Shown here: piece by piece, positions 12,430 to 23,573 of the stretch
Layout: each line of letters opens with the position of its first letter
Numbering within the stretch: position 1 is the first letter of the stretch
From: Maylandia zebra
Lineage: Eukaryota; Chordata; Actinopteri; Cichliformes; Cichlidae
Direction of reading: 5' to 3'
NCBI RefSeq assembly: GCF_041146795.1
Contig: NC_135179.1
Coordinates: 12,151,047-12,215,046 of the forward strand
Length of the DNA: 64,000 bases
Translations under genes and position numbers: made by a program
Notes under the pieces: generated by a model
The model's database searches: none
Told to the model about the DNA's origin: nothing
Seen by the model: only the letters and a program-made list of their open reading frames with translations

Positions 12430-13580
12430 AAATCATCAACCCCATAGCGGTTCATTAAGCAAGACTAGCAGTAATTGCCTTGATTAACAAAGTAGTTGTT
12501 CCAACAACAAGATTTCATTGTGTTTTCCTAAAGTTTTTAACTTGTGTAGAATGAATTAAAACAAATTTCACTCTACATACTTAAATCAGTCACTTCAAGT
12601 CAATGCAAGTATACTACGGTGATCCAACGTAATCTGATTACATTAAACCACCAAATGCCAAATGTGTTGGTTTGACATGATCAAAAATGGGTTATTGTAC
12701 TTGGTTAAATCACATGGAAAAAGGTGCCATGATTAAATTGTGTTCATCCAAAGACAGATTTTTTTGAGCGTATCTAACAAGAACACAGTCACATGCCAGC
12801 GAATGCATCAGGAGCAACATAAGGTTCAATATTTGTCTCATTAGTAGATGTCCTGTTCTGTAATCCACAGCCACCCCAAACAATTTAGCTCATATATTTC
12901 TGCACTCGTAGCCAAAAAAGCTTTCATTTTTATATTCAGATTTTGTGCAATCTATGGAAAAGTTTCAAAGAGTTATTTTGAAATAAGTCAAATTTATCTA
13001 TAAAATAAGGTATTTACAGTGTGGCCCATGCTTTTTCATAAAAACATCCTCGAAGACCAACTTCTTCCACTATACCAGGAGCTTTTTGGTGAGCTGAGAA
13101 TCCATCTTCACTATATCATAGAAATTATACTGAACTCATGAAATCATAAAAACATAGAAAAATTAGGCTGTAACTGGAACAACAACAACAAAAAGTTGTT
13201 TTTAATACTTTCACAAAAAACTCTGCTGATCGCACAAAAAATAATAAAAAGTCAGCTCGAGAAAGCAGAACTGGGAGGGATTCGTAAAAACATGTTTTGC
13301 TTACAAATGAACTTCTTTATTTTTTTTTCTAGCAATGGCAGACACGTGAGACTGTGTGTAAGTGAAGTTATTATAAGTCAACATTACACCAAATCGTTTT
13401 GAAACAGCTGAATGTTTAGTTGCAATTAGGGACCCTCCACCTTTTCACAACATTCACTGTGCTTGACATTATGACATGCAGAAAATAAAACTGCTGCAGG
13501 ATATGAAACGGTGTTGCAGCCTCACATTAGATTAAGGAAGTGGACCACAGCTTTCATTGCATTCTCCATTTTTTATCACA
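12430..13580. other. Intergenic, no gene recognised
   Basis: AT-rich sequence without identifiable coding exons, transposon ends or tandem repeats. Confidence 0.55.
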
Positions 13581-13582
13581 TA

Positions 13583-14510
13583 CAGTGCTGTGAAAAAGGA
13601 TTCAGCCCCCTTCCCATTTTTATTTATTTTTGCAAATTTGTCACACGTATTTCAGATCATCAATCAAAATTTAATATTAGTCAAAGGCAACCAGGATAAA
13701 TACAGCGTGCAGTTTTTAATGTATTTATGAGAAAAAGGTTTTCCAAACTTACCTGGCATTATGTGAAAAAGTCATTTTTCTAAGCCTAATAATTAGTTGT
13801 GCCACTGGTTACTGCAGCAAGCACCACATTCAAGCATTAGTGATAACTGACAATGAGTCTTTCACATCTCTGTGGAGGAATTTTGGCCCACAGTATTTTT
13901 TTTACTTTAGCCACACTGGAGGCTTTACAAGCACAAATCGCCTGTTTAGAGGTTTGCTTGGTAGCTGCATAACCCAAGTGTGCTTGAACTTCAGGGCACG
14001 AACTGATGGCTGGACAGTTGTCCTTCAGGATTTTGTGTTAGAGATCAAAATTCATGGTTCAATCAATTACAGCAAGTCGTCTATGTCCTGATCCTGAAGC
14101 AGCAAAAAAGCCCCAGACCATCACACTAACACCACCATGTTTGACTCTTGCTTTGATCAGTCGATAGAATATTTTCCCAAGCTTTTGTTTCCTTTCTGGT
14201 CAGCAGTGATTTTTCTCCTTGGAACTATGGATGCCATTTCTGCCCAGTCTCTTTCTTACTGTTGAACCATGAACTCTGATTTTAACTGATTGAAGTGAAG
14301 CCAACACTTAGATTATGTTATGGGCTCTTTTGTGACCTCCTGTATGAGTCATCAATTAGTAGATTCGGATAGCAGTTTTCCCTCAATAAATAAAAATTGC
14401 CATTTTAAAACTGTATTTTCTATTTACTTGTTTGATGATCTGAACCCTGTGCTGAATATGTGAAAAGAGGAAAGAAATCGGGAAGGGGCAAATATTTTTT
14501 CACAGCACTG
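13583..14510 (-). mobile_element. Degraded Tc1-like transposon
   Basis: The left end CAGTGCTGTGAAAAAGGATT (after TA at 13581-13582) and the right end TTTTTTCACAGCACTG are inverted copies, as in the fish Tc1 family whose ends read CAGTGCTGTGAAAAAG...GCCCCCTTCC. The interior matches the antisense of that family's transposase gene: 'gtggaggaattttggcccac', 'aagcagcaaaaaagcccc', 'tttgtgacctcctgtatgag'. The frame is broken throughout and internal sequence is missing (about 0.93 kb against about 1.6 kb for a full element). The expected right-hand TA is CA, one mutation away. Confidence 0.85.
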
Positions 14511-14838
14511 CATAGGAAACAAAAGAGTAAATATTGGTCGGCTGGCTAACACAGGAAGGAAACAGATTGTACTTTCTAACCGTTGCCTTCAGCATAAACA
14601 TAGAAACAGAAAACCCTCTGTGATTGGCCTATTTTAACACAATTAAACAACTGTGCAAACTCTTGGGCCGCCTGATGTGATTAAAGTTAGTGAACCAAAA
14701 CTTTTTCCCAGGACAAGAATGCAAAAACAAATGTAAACTCTTTCAAATGCATTCAGTTTCCAAGAAACGTGGACATTTTCACCACTAATTCAAATGACTG
14801 AAATCCTGCTTTTAAAAGAGATTAAACTATTTTTTTTA

Positions 14839-15621
14839 TCAGTATACAAAAGTGACATATATGACAGATGTCTCTGGCAATTTCGGCAGGTGGAGTTCAG
14901 GGAAAGGCAGCGCACCACTGCTGTCTATGTGTGTCTTTACTGTGTATGCTTTAACCACTGCTCCCCCCTCCAGCACTGATTTGTGGATGATTCCCAGTCT
15001 GGCTTGTTCATAATACTCTGCTCCGAGCTCCCTGCCCAGGAAGATGTCTTGGACCTGTGCTGGAGACAGACTTAAATAATCTCTCCTTAAGTCCAGATTT
15101 GTGTCTATTTCTGTGTTGTACCTATTTGTGTCTAAGTCAGCATTGTTTTCTCTGTCTGGGTCTCCAGTCTTGGCTCTGTTCAAATCTGGATAGGGATAAA
15201 ATGGCTTCTGTGGCAGGTTGACCACCGTCAGCCTCTTCAGGTGGTGCACGGCAAAATATCCCTCCGGATTAAAAGGAGGCATCCCACTGGATCCGCAATA
15301 GATCAGTGTGAGGTGCCTCACCTCTGAGTTGTTGAGCAGACGTGCTGCATTTGACGGTGACGTGAACCAAACGGTTAAGCGTCTCATCTGGAAAACAGGA
15401 GACAAGTGCGACTGCAGGCGGTGCAGTGTGGAGAGCTGGATGTCCTTGCATACGCAATCTGTAAGCGATGAGATGCTGCAGGGTTGTGGGTCCTGGCTGC
15501 AGGAGTAGTACAAAAAGCTGTTGTGGGTTACATAAGCCAGGTGCAAGTCAGATCGCTGCAGAGCCACCGAAACACACAGCAGCACACAGAGGAAAGGGGC
15601 AGGGGGGCTGAAAGCAGCCAT
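14839..15621 (-). CDS. Uncharacterised secreted, leucine-rich protein (hypothetical)
   Basis: An open frame of 260 codons starts at the ATG at 15621, which has a purine at -3 and G at +4. The N-terminus is a good signal peptide (hydrophobic core FLCVLLCVSVAL, residues 10-21). It is followed by a cysteine-bearing segment (YYSCSQDPQPCS, DCVCKDIQLS) and leucine-spaced stretches (FQMRRLTVWF, VRHLTLIYCG, HLKRLTVVNL) that resemble irregular leucine-rich repeats. Then comes an acidic Asn/Asp-rich linker and a C-terminal part with YYEQARLGIIHKSV. No membrane segment is seen, so the product would be secreted, or this is one exon of a longer protein. A possible splice acceptor (tttaaatgcag) lies just upstream, and a possible donor (GTAAAG) lies inside the frame near 14942. 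I do not recognise the family. The long, compositionally protein-like frame argues for a real exon. Confidence 0.55.
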   Translation of the reverse strand: MAAFSPPAPFLCVLLCVSVALQRSDLHLAYVTHNSFLYYSCSQDPQPCSISSLTDCVCKDIQLSTLHRLQSHLSPVFQMRRLTVWFTSPSNAARLLNNSEVRHLTLIYCGSSGMPPFNPEGYFAVHHLKRLTVVNLPQKPFYPYPDLNRAKTGDPDRENNADLDTNRYNTEIDTNLDLRRDYLSLSPAQVQDIFLGRELGAEYYEQARLGIIHKSVLEGGAVVKAYTVKTHIDSSGALPFPELHLPKLPETSVIYVTFVY

Positions 15622-15844
15622 CACTGCTGAAGAAGAGTCTCGAGCATCTTCATCAGTCCTGCATTTAAACACAACATTACATTATTATCAGCAAATCGCA
15701 CTTATTGTTGCAGTCTTAGTAAATTCTGACCATGATTATCAAGGTGAACAATGAATGAACAATTAGAAAGAAAGGCTACTATTCTCTGAACAGACAGTCG
15801 GTCTGTTCAGTTTTTTTTAAATTAGTTTTTTATTGTTTTTTACA

Positions 15845-16300
15845 GTTCAATTCAATTCAATTTATGTAAATAGCCCTCTTCACAGGATAAAAACCACAAA
15901 AGAAAATCAAACATACAGCACAAATCTAATTAAAAGACAATCTAAATAAATGAGTCTTAAGCTGCTTTTTGAAAGAATAAATACAATCAAGGCAACGTAG
16001 TGATGGAGGGAGCCACCGCTCTAAAAGATCTATCACCTCCGGGCTTAAAACGTGTTCGTGGGACTACCAGCAGCCTTTGATTAGATGATCTCAGGCTGCG
16101 AGAAGGAGCGTGGGGTTCTAAAAGATCAGAAATGTAGGCAGGGGGATCACAATTCAAAGCTTTAAAAATCAGTACCAAGATTTTAAAATGTATTCTAAAA
16201 TGCACTGGAAGCCAGTGTAATGAACGTAACACTGGTGTAATGTGCTCTCTTTTTCGTGTCTTAGTTATTATATTTCTATGCACCATAATATAGAAGTTTA
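15845..16300 (-). mobile_element. Degraded LINE 3' end, antisense (RT C-terminus plus 3' UTR)
   Basis: Minus-strand translation gives KREHITPVLRSLHWLPVHFR, then KILVLIFKALN, PPAYISDLLEPHAPSRSLRS and VVPRTRF. This is the C-terminal portion of fish L2-type ORF2. The plus strand to the left carries its 3' UTR (aaatgagtcttaagctgctt) ending in a (TTCAA)n tail near 15846-15861. 5'-truncated, not active. Confidence 0.85.
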
Positions 16301-16419
16301 AGTATAAATGCTCAGTTTCCAGAGTGGATGATAACATTATGGGAATGATCATATAATAAAATAGTACAGCACTTAAGAAGAAACATCCATTTCAGTGGTA
16401 AAAGCTTTAGGGCTGACTG

Positions 16420-16880
16420 TAAGGCAGACAGGAGTGGGACCAAAATGCAGACTTGAGAAATCGAGAAATAAGCTAAAAGCAGCTTTGTTGCTAAACTCAT
16501 GGGAACAAAACAACAAACAAAAAACTGAGAAGGCAGGAACGAGGAACTTACAAATTAGGCACTATGGAAGAAATACAAAATGCATGGGACACAACATGAG
16601 GAAGATTGCAACAAAGAACACAAGTTTAAATAGACAAGAGAAGAGGAAGGCAGAGGCGAGATGCCTGAAGAAAAAACACACAGCTGAACTAATTCTAGCC
16701 AATGAGACAAAGGGAAGCAAAACTGTACCAAGCACACACAAGACAATCAAAACTCAACCAGAAGGAACAGAAGGAACAGAAACACAGACAGGAAGGAAAC
16801 CAAACACAGAGACAAGACAGACTTCACACAGGCAAGACTGGGCACAAAATGAAACATCACCTAATGAGGAATAAAGGACT
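16420..16880. repeat. A-rich interspersed repeat, copy 1
   Basis: Purine-rich sequence (gacaggagtgggaccaaaat, gcagacttgag, then long AAC/ACA-rich stretches). It resembles two other blocks in this window, at 21420-21690 and 23574-24120, in composition and in the opening phrase '...ccaaatgcag...'. The open frame across it is low-complexity Lys/Thr/Gln and is not a gene. Confidence 0.5.
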
Positions 16881-16889
16881 ACAACAGAA

Positions 16890-17273
16890 CCCAAGTGCGT
16901 TTCATCTTGAGATTAGACGGATGGCCGGACATTTTCCAAGTCTTGAGGCAGCAAAACAGCCCCAAGTCATCACACTGCTTTGTTAATTTTAACAAAATGG
17001 GATGCACACCATCAAAAAGTTTGTGGATCCAAAAAACTTTTGCCTTGTCAGTCCGTAGAATATTTCACTCTTCGCACAGGGCCATGTAGGTTCAGATCTA
17101 ATATCCCCCTAATTAAAAAAACAAAACAAAAAAAACAACTTTAAAACTGCTTTTTATTTTACCTGTGTTATCTTTGTCTAATATTTAAATTTGTTTGATG
17201 ATCTGAAACATTTAAATGTGACAAACATACAAGAAAAATTCAGGAAGGGGGCAAACACTTTTTCACACCACTG
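16890..17273 (-). mobile_element. Internally deleted Tc1-like transposon, right part
   Basis: The right end ggcaaacactttttcacacc-actg is followed by TA at 17274-17275. The sequences just inside (ttatctttgtctaatattta, tttgatgatctgaaacattt) are the subterminal region of the same Tc1 family as at 13583. Interior patches (agacggatggccggacattt, aggcagcaaaacagcccc) derive from its antisense transposase. The left end is missing; it abuts the A-rich repeat. Confidence 0.8.
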
Positions 17274-17713
17274 TAACTCACAACCCTGGGTCACAACATT
17301 GGGACCATGCCAGAAAACAAACATAAAGTTGTATTGACTGTGTGAGCTTGAAACAGGGAGACATCAGTCTGAACATATTTTATTAATGACTTTCAATGTT
17401 CTTATTTTTTTCTCTTTTTTGTTTGCAGTTTTAGTTCGTTTTTATAGTTTGATTTATTCAGTCACTGAAAATAACAAATAGCGAACTGAGTTTGTCATTA
17501 CTAGAGTAATAGATCCTGAACAAGAATTTAAAATAAATAAATAAATAAATAAAGTAAAAACAGTACACACACGCACACACACACACACACAGGAAAGGTT
17601 TGAATTCAAAGCTTTCTAGCAGACACGGTTGACAGGCACGGATGTGATTGCACACAATGCCATTCCTAAATCGAATCAAGCAGAAAGTCCTGATGCCAAA
17701 CGCTAACCCTTTA

Positions 17714-19097
17714 CAGTTTTTCCTGATTGCTTAAGCACATTTTTTGTAACTATTGGCTAATTTTGCAAAACTCTTCACACAAATAAGAAAACCTGTCACC
17801 CAATCATCAAAACATTGTAGTTCTCTTGCAAAAGCAAACACAGCTAGATAAACTCTTCACACCTTCGTAAAAATGGTGTTTCCGTATCAAACAGTACACA
17901 CAAGCCATCATCTACTAAGCACACAATGCGCCAACTGCACACTGATGGTATGAATACAAAACACATCTGGCCTTTGCTTTCTCTGTGCACAAGGTAGGCT
18001 ATGTCAGTTTGAGCTCATACTTCTGTCATAGATCCATAAGCATAGAGGGATCCAAACTTCAAGTACTGGTGTTTATTCAAACACATCAAAACAAACACAA
18101 GTGTTCATTTCCAAGTATAGGATTATTTGCAATCGCCATAATGACTATATGGGTTACTTGGTCTGCAGTGAACATGCTTCCTCTGCCCCCAGCATCTGGT
18201 CATCTAGCAATTCTGTAAAGTAACAATTTCAGTATTTTTACATCAGTGGTATTGGTGTGTTTCTCATTGGCATATGGCAGTGCTACAAATCTTTGTGCGA
18301 AGTGACTATACTCACCGATTCTCATTTCAAGATGTCCTTATGGTACTTGCTACAGTGTAGCGGCTCGAGTTAGGCTGGACCCGTTGGCCAGCTACCCTCA
18401 GGGTCATTCCACGGTTGATGACATGGTCCACTATTGTAGCTCTGATGTCATCAGCAATTCTATTTCTTACTCTTCCTACCCTTCCTCTCCCCCCTCCTCA
18501 TCTTCCTCTCCCCCCTCCTCGTCTTCCTCTTGCTCCTCCTTGTCCTTGTCGTCCTCTTCATCCTACTTCTTCACCTCCACGTCCTCTTCCTCGGCCTCCT
18601 CTACTTCTCCCTCTTTCTGCTCCCTCCATTGTACTCCGCACACACAGCTTACCTGTATTGGTAAATGGTAAATGGCCTGTATTTATATAGCGCTTTACTA
18701 GTCCCTAAGGACCCCAAAGCGCTTTACATATCCAGTCATCCACCCATTCACACACACATATTATAGTGCTTAGGCTGATTGCAAAGTGAACTAATTATCT
18801 AAAAAAGTTTTGACATGTGAAAGTGTGCCAGACAGTTGGCAAATTAGTGTTAATGATAGCCATACATGTGTATACTTTTGCTAGGAGTGTGTTGGAAATT
18901 TGGTAATTGAGTGTTGTGCAGTGAATTGTGCCTGCAGTTTTGCAAAGTGTGTGTTACAAAATTGCAAACTGAGTGCAAAGCAGTTTTTGTGCTTTTAGTT
19001 TTGCAAACTCAGTGAGTGGTTTTGCTATAAGTCTGAATAGTTTTAGAAATTGTGCTACAGGAATCACAGTCAGGGTTTAAGCATTCAGAAAAAACTG
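17714..19097 (-). mobile_element. IS630-like/Tc-mariner non-autonomous element, copy 1
   Basis: Bounded by TA at 17712-17713 and 19098-19099. The ends CAGTTTTTCCTGATTGCTTA and its inverted partner ...GCATTCAGAAAAAACTG form a terminal inverted repeat. It lies in the opposite orientation to copies 2 and 3. On the minus strand it carries the remains of a transposase N-terminus: a glycine/arginine-rich leader followed by ADDIRATIVDHVINRGMTLR (near 18390-18450). The catalytic domain is absent, so the element must depend on transposase from elsewhere. It carries a 99-bp secondary insertion at 18660-18758. Confidence 0.85.
18660..18758 (+). mobile_element. Short 99-bp repeat inserted in copy 1, with 4-bp TATT duplication
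   Basis: Copies 2 and 3 of the host element read straight through this point, but copy 1 has 99 extra bases beginning ggtaaatggtaaatggcctg and containing tatagcgctttactagtccc and ccaaagcgctttacatatcc. TATT is present on both sides (18656-18659 and 18759-18762). The inserted sequence is a familiar fish dispersed repeat. The empty site in the sister copies defines its edges exactly. Confidence 0.85.
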
Positions 19098-19146
19098 TAA
19101 GTAAAGGATATCAGTTGGCTGCCTGTTATCATGAAATCTTATATTA

Positions 19147-20102
19147 CAGTTTTTTCTGAATGCTTAAACCCTGACTGTGATTCCTGTAGCACAATTTCTA
19201 AAACTATTCAGACTTATAGCAAAACCACTCACTGAGTTTGCAAAACTAAAAGCACAAAAACTGCTTTGCACTCAGTTTGCAATTTTGTAATACACACTTT
19301 GCAAAACTGTAGGCACAATTCACTGCACAACACTCAATTACCAAATTTCCAACACACTCCTAGCAAAAGTATACACATGTATGGCTATCATTAACACTAA
19401 TTTGCCAACTGTCTGGCACACTTTCACATGTGAAAACTTTTTTAGATAATTAGTTCACTTTGCAATCAGCCTAAGCACTATAATACAGGTAAGCTGTGTG
19501 TGTAGAGTACAATGGAGGGAGCAGAAAGAGTGAGAAGTAGAGGAGGCCGAGGAAGAGGACGTGGAGGTGAAGAAGTAGGATGAAGAGGACGACAAGGACA
19601 AGGAGGAGCAAGAGGAAGACGAGGAGGGGGGAGAGGAAGCATGTTCACTGCAGACCAAGAAACCCATATAGTCATTATGGCGATTGCAAATAATCCTATA
19701 CTTGGAAATAAACACTTGTGTTTGTTTTGATGTGTTTGAATAAACACCAGTACTTGAAGTTTGGATCCCTCTATGCTTATGGATCTATGACAGAAGTATG
19801 AGCTCAAACTGACATGGCCTACCTTGTGCACAGAGAAAGCAAAAGCCAGATGTGTTTTGTATTCATACCATCAGTGTGCAGTTGGCGCATTGTGTGCTTA
19901 GTAGATGATGGCTTGTGTGTACTGTTTGATACGGAAACACCATTTTTACGAAGGTGTGATGAGTTAATCTAGCTGTGTTTGCTTTTGCAAGAGAACTACA
20001 ATGTTTTGATGATTGGGTGACAGGTTTTCTTATTTGTGTGAAGAGTTTTGCAAAATTAGCCAATAGTTACAAAAAATGTGCTTAAGCAATCAGAAAAAAC
20101 TG
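19147..20102 (+). mobile_element. IS630-like/Tc-mariner non-autonomous element, copy 2
   Basis: Flanked by TA at 19145-19146 and 20103-20104. The left end is CAGTTTTTTCTGAATGCTTA and the right end TAAGCAATCAGAAAAAACTG. Same family as copies 1 and 3 but about 300 bp shorter than copy 3. The missing segment covers the ADDIRATIVDH part of the transposase and ends at short matching 'gaggaag' sequences, which suggests deletion between short direct repeats. It lies only 49 bp from copy 1 in inverted orientation. Confidence 0.85.
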
Positions 20103-20104
20103 TA

Positions 20105-20185
20105 ATAACGTGACAGCTGGGATACACTTCATTCTATCTAGCCCACATGAACTGGATAAGTGAAAGAAAATAGATGGATGGATAC
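20105..20185 (+). repeat. 3' end of a common fish dispersed repeat
   Basis: The sequence gacagctgggatacacttca ... actggataagtgaaagaaaatagatggatgg matches the terminal part of the same family as the fragment at 12262. It begins right at the edge of the IS630-like copy 2. Confidence 0.6.
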
Positions 20186-20595
20186 ACTGATGAAAGAAGG
20201 GTAGTTATTAATTTTGCATGTTATTGTTGTAATAACTTTGTTTTTGTTTTTACTTGCCTTATTCGCCTGCGTCTTGTTTCATGCTGTGTAGTTTAGGTAA
20301 AAGACACCTCAGCCCTGTTGTTTACCTTAAATATTTCAATGCCATATAATGACCAAAATGATATGCCAAAAGCTGAACATCGGAGACATATTGATACAGC
20401 GATATAGATATGTAGTCATTATCAACTCGAGAAATATCTTGTAAATTTACACAAGAAACTCATAAAAAACGTCATAAAAATGGTAACAGAAAACCTCAAA
20501 ATAATCACAAAATCCAAAAATAAACAGAAGCATAGAAATCCGAGGACTATGACACACACGATGATATTGCACTGAAAGCTTTTGTTGTAAATATA

Positions 20596-21415
20596 CAGTT
20601 GTGGTTACAAGTTTACAAACATGCTTGCCTGTTGGTACAATGTTCTTAGGTGGGCATAAGTGTCATAGTAATTTGGGGCTTTTAAAGCTTTATTAGAATA
20701 GTTTTTTTATCGAGGGAGGAGAAATCCAATGATATTTTTGATTTTCTCCAATCCACACAGGGTCAAAAGTATACATAAAGGCTCAAATATATGCATACAT
20801 TCATTTAAGTCTCTTGATTCGTGTTGCTGATCTACAATGTATTGTAACAAGACAGCATCATGGCCTGTTCTCATTAGCGATTATAATTGACTACAGCTGG
20901 TGGTTTCTTGTTGTTAGCATAAAAAGGAGAAATTATTAGAGTAACTGTTGAATTGACCAGTTCCAACTTGTGTAAATCTACAATTACTGTATATTTCCAA
21001 TTTGTGTGCCTTTTGTCACAATGATAACAGATGTTTGGAGGAGTAAAGGTGAGGCTTTCAAACCTAAGAACATTGTCCCAGCAGTCAAGCATGGTGGTGG
21101 TAGCATCATGCTCAAGGGCTATTTTGCTTCCAGCAGTACTGGTACATTGCACAAAGTGGATAGAACAAGAAGGAGGAGGGGGACTACTTCTAAATTCTTC
21201 AACTTCACCTCAAATCAGCAGCTAGATGGACATAATCGGGTCTTCCACTAGAAACACATCCAAATTAAATAAAGCAGGCTAATGTTAAGCTTCTAGGATT
21301 TCCTTCTCAGCCTTGAGCTCAACCCAATTGAAAATTAGTGGACTATGCTTTAAAGCTAGGCACATGCCAAGAAACCAACCAATTTAACTTAACTCCATCG
21401 CAATCTGCTGATTAT
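20596..21415 (+). mobile_element. Degraded Tc1-like transposon, second family
   Basis: Begins after TA with CAGTTGTGGTTACAAGTTTA, the terminal repeat of a fish Tc1 family distinct from the one at 13583. Plus-strand translation gives transposase pieces VWRSKGEAFKPKNIVPAVKH, GGGSIMLKGYFASSSTGTLH and, downstream, LNPIEN-W, the region of the last catalytic acidic residue in DDE proteins. Stops and deletions make it non-functional. No clean right terminus is visible before the A-rich repeat that follows. Confidence 0.8.
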
Positions 21416-21419
21416 GTAG

Positions 21420-21690
21420 AGTAGAGGGAAAGACCCAAGATGCAAATACTGTACACAGGTATGATTGAACAAAAATGAGTCATTTAATTAGGCTGTTGAA
21501 AATATCCATAAAATATCCATAAAGCAAAAAATAAAATCCAAAAGGTGAAAAGCAGGCTATTGCCAGAGGCACAATGAACACTGAGCATGGAAACAGGGAG
21601 GGCAATCGTGAAAGTGAATACAGCTGTGGAAAACAAGACACACCTGAACTAATCACAGAGGCCAAGAAAATGAGAGAAAAGTAAAATCTA
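21420..21690. repeat. A-rich interspersed repeat, copy 2
   Basis: The opening agagggaaagacccaagatg-caaatac and the AAC/AAA-rich body resemble the blocks at 16420 and 23574. No coding content. Confidence 0.45.
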
Positions 21691-21699
21691 ATATAGTTG

Positions 21700-23570
21700 T
21701 GACTTAAACATAATCTATATTTTTTAAAAAGCTCTTTCAGTTCAGGTCCGCTTTCATAAATGACTAAATAAAATGGACTGAGGTCACTCTGTACGTTTAA
21801 TGCATTAAATATTTACTTACCAACACATGAAGAGAGGCGATATGGACGATATCTACAGATGGTTTGAATTAGGACCCACACACGCACACACTCACACCCA
21901 CTCATACACATGTGTGATGGGTGTGCTCTTTTTGAACCCCAGTTAAGGATATATTGCTTGGCACAGAAAGCCCACATTGAATTTCACATGGACAAACACA
22001 CTTAGAAAATTACAGCTGTGCTTTGAGATTCCAGAGAAAACACTGTTTTGAAATCGTGGTTTCTATGACCGTCGGTAGATTTTCTGGTTTGGCAATACAA
22101 TCAGTGCAGAAACATGACTTTCAGCCTCATTTTGAAGTCCGGATGAAGCTGACCGCTACATTCTTTCTTTGGGTTACATTAAACAAAAGACAATCTAACT
22201 TCAAATAGTCTTATAGTGTTGTTGTTGTTGTACTTACACTTATTCACCAATGGATGAGATTTACATAAAATCTCAGGGTTCATTGCCGTTTTGTATTTTT
22301 CTTTCTTTGTAACATAATATTTTTGGAGACTGCAGAATTGGATACATAAGAAAACTGTGTGACTTTACACACATACACTCAAAATGTGATAAAATGTGAT
22401 TACAGCTGTGCAATGTGCACTTGGCGTACGTGCATTACTGTAGGTATCTGCAGACAGCCAACTGGGAAAGTTGCTGTTACCAACTGAAATACAGCCTCCA
22501 CCTAATAAATACAACTTTGAATGTCTGTTTCTTGTCTTTCTGGTAAGCTAACCTTGAAAGCTGCTCCCTGTGGTTTTATATTTACCAGACAGAAATTAGG
22601 CTTCTTTTCTCTGCAAGAAAGCAAACATTTCCACCAAGTGCAATGGTTGTCATAAGAGCTGGGATATTGCATTAAATGTCTTAAAGGAACATAAAGCGAG
22701 AGAGAAATCCTATTTAATTTTGCATTTACAGAAGAAACTTGTTGGCTCTGTGCTTGCAAATTCTAGAAGTGGAGAGTAATGATTACCAGCTTTTAATAAT
22801 TATTTATTTTGACATTCAGACAGACATTGGCCTTAAGGGTGAGTGTTTTCCTTTTGTTCAGACTAATTCTGCTTCAGGATTGGAGCAAAGTGGTGCCGAC
22901 AGGTGGCCACGGCCAACACGGACTAAAGTCTGCCCACCCTACACAGGGTAAAGTGTGTCAAGATATACAGCGAGATTCTGGGCTGCTCCAGATGAAATAT
23001 GACCAACAATGAAAGAATTAGACATGAGGTTCAAAGTTGGCCTTTCTAACAGTGTTGTTTTCAAAGATTACCGGGGAAAAAGTGTTAGAAATTTAAAATG
23101 ACCATCTCACAATGTAACCAACCACTAAAAATGTCGAGGGGGGTAATCAACTTGATATGAAAAGTCCAAAGCAAACTCAAAAGGGAATGGAAAATAAATG
23201 CTTGGGTTTGAAATAAAAAGGTTTCCCCCAGCAGCTGTTATGACTGAGTCAAAGGGTATATAGCACGACAACAAACAGAGGAGGGATAGGATCCATGCTT
23301 GACAGAGCATGTATTAGCATGTTACAGTCTGCAGCCATCAAAACCAACAACATATAAAGAACAACTATTTACACAAATAAAAATCAAATGAACACAAAAT
23401 CACCGACACCCATCCTATTCCCAAGGAAAACTAACAAAAACAAAATGTTGACCATTTCCTGTTCCAAAAGGAGAAGGAAAAACAAATACTTGTTCTGCTC
23501 ATGTTTGTTAAAGCTGTGTCACGCAGAGTGGCTTATAAGGCTGCAAAAATCTCAGTATATCATAAATCTA
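21700..23570. other. Intergenic, no gene recognised
   Basis: No domain-bearing ORF and no transposon ends seen. Around 22880-22960 the sequence is locally GC-richer and non-repetitive (gtgccgacaggtggccacgg), which might be a regulatory block; the support is weak. Confidence 0.5.
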
Positions 23571-23573
23571 TGA

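Noticed and set aside
13840-14091. 83-aa plus-strand ORF
   Set aside because: Antisense reading of a decayed Tc1 transposase gene.
16395-16874. 159-aa plus-strand ORF
   Set aside because: Low-complexity Lys/Thr/Gln/Glu composition across an A-rich dispersed repeat; no domain or splice context.
18384-18690. Ser/Pro-rich ORFs (and their counterparts at 19455-19831 and 27183-27485)
   Set aside because: They are antisense readings of the Gly/Arg-rich leader of the IS630-like transposase remnant.
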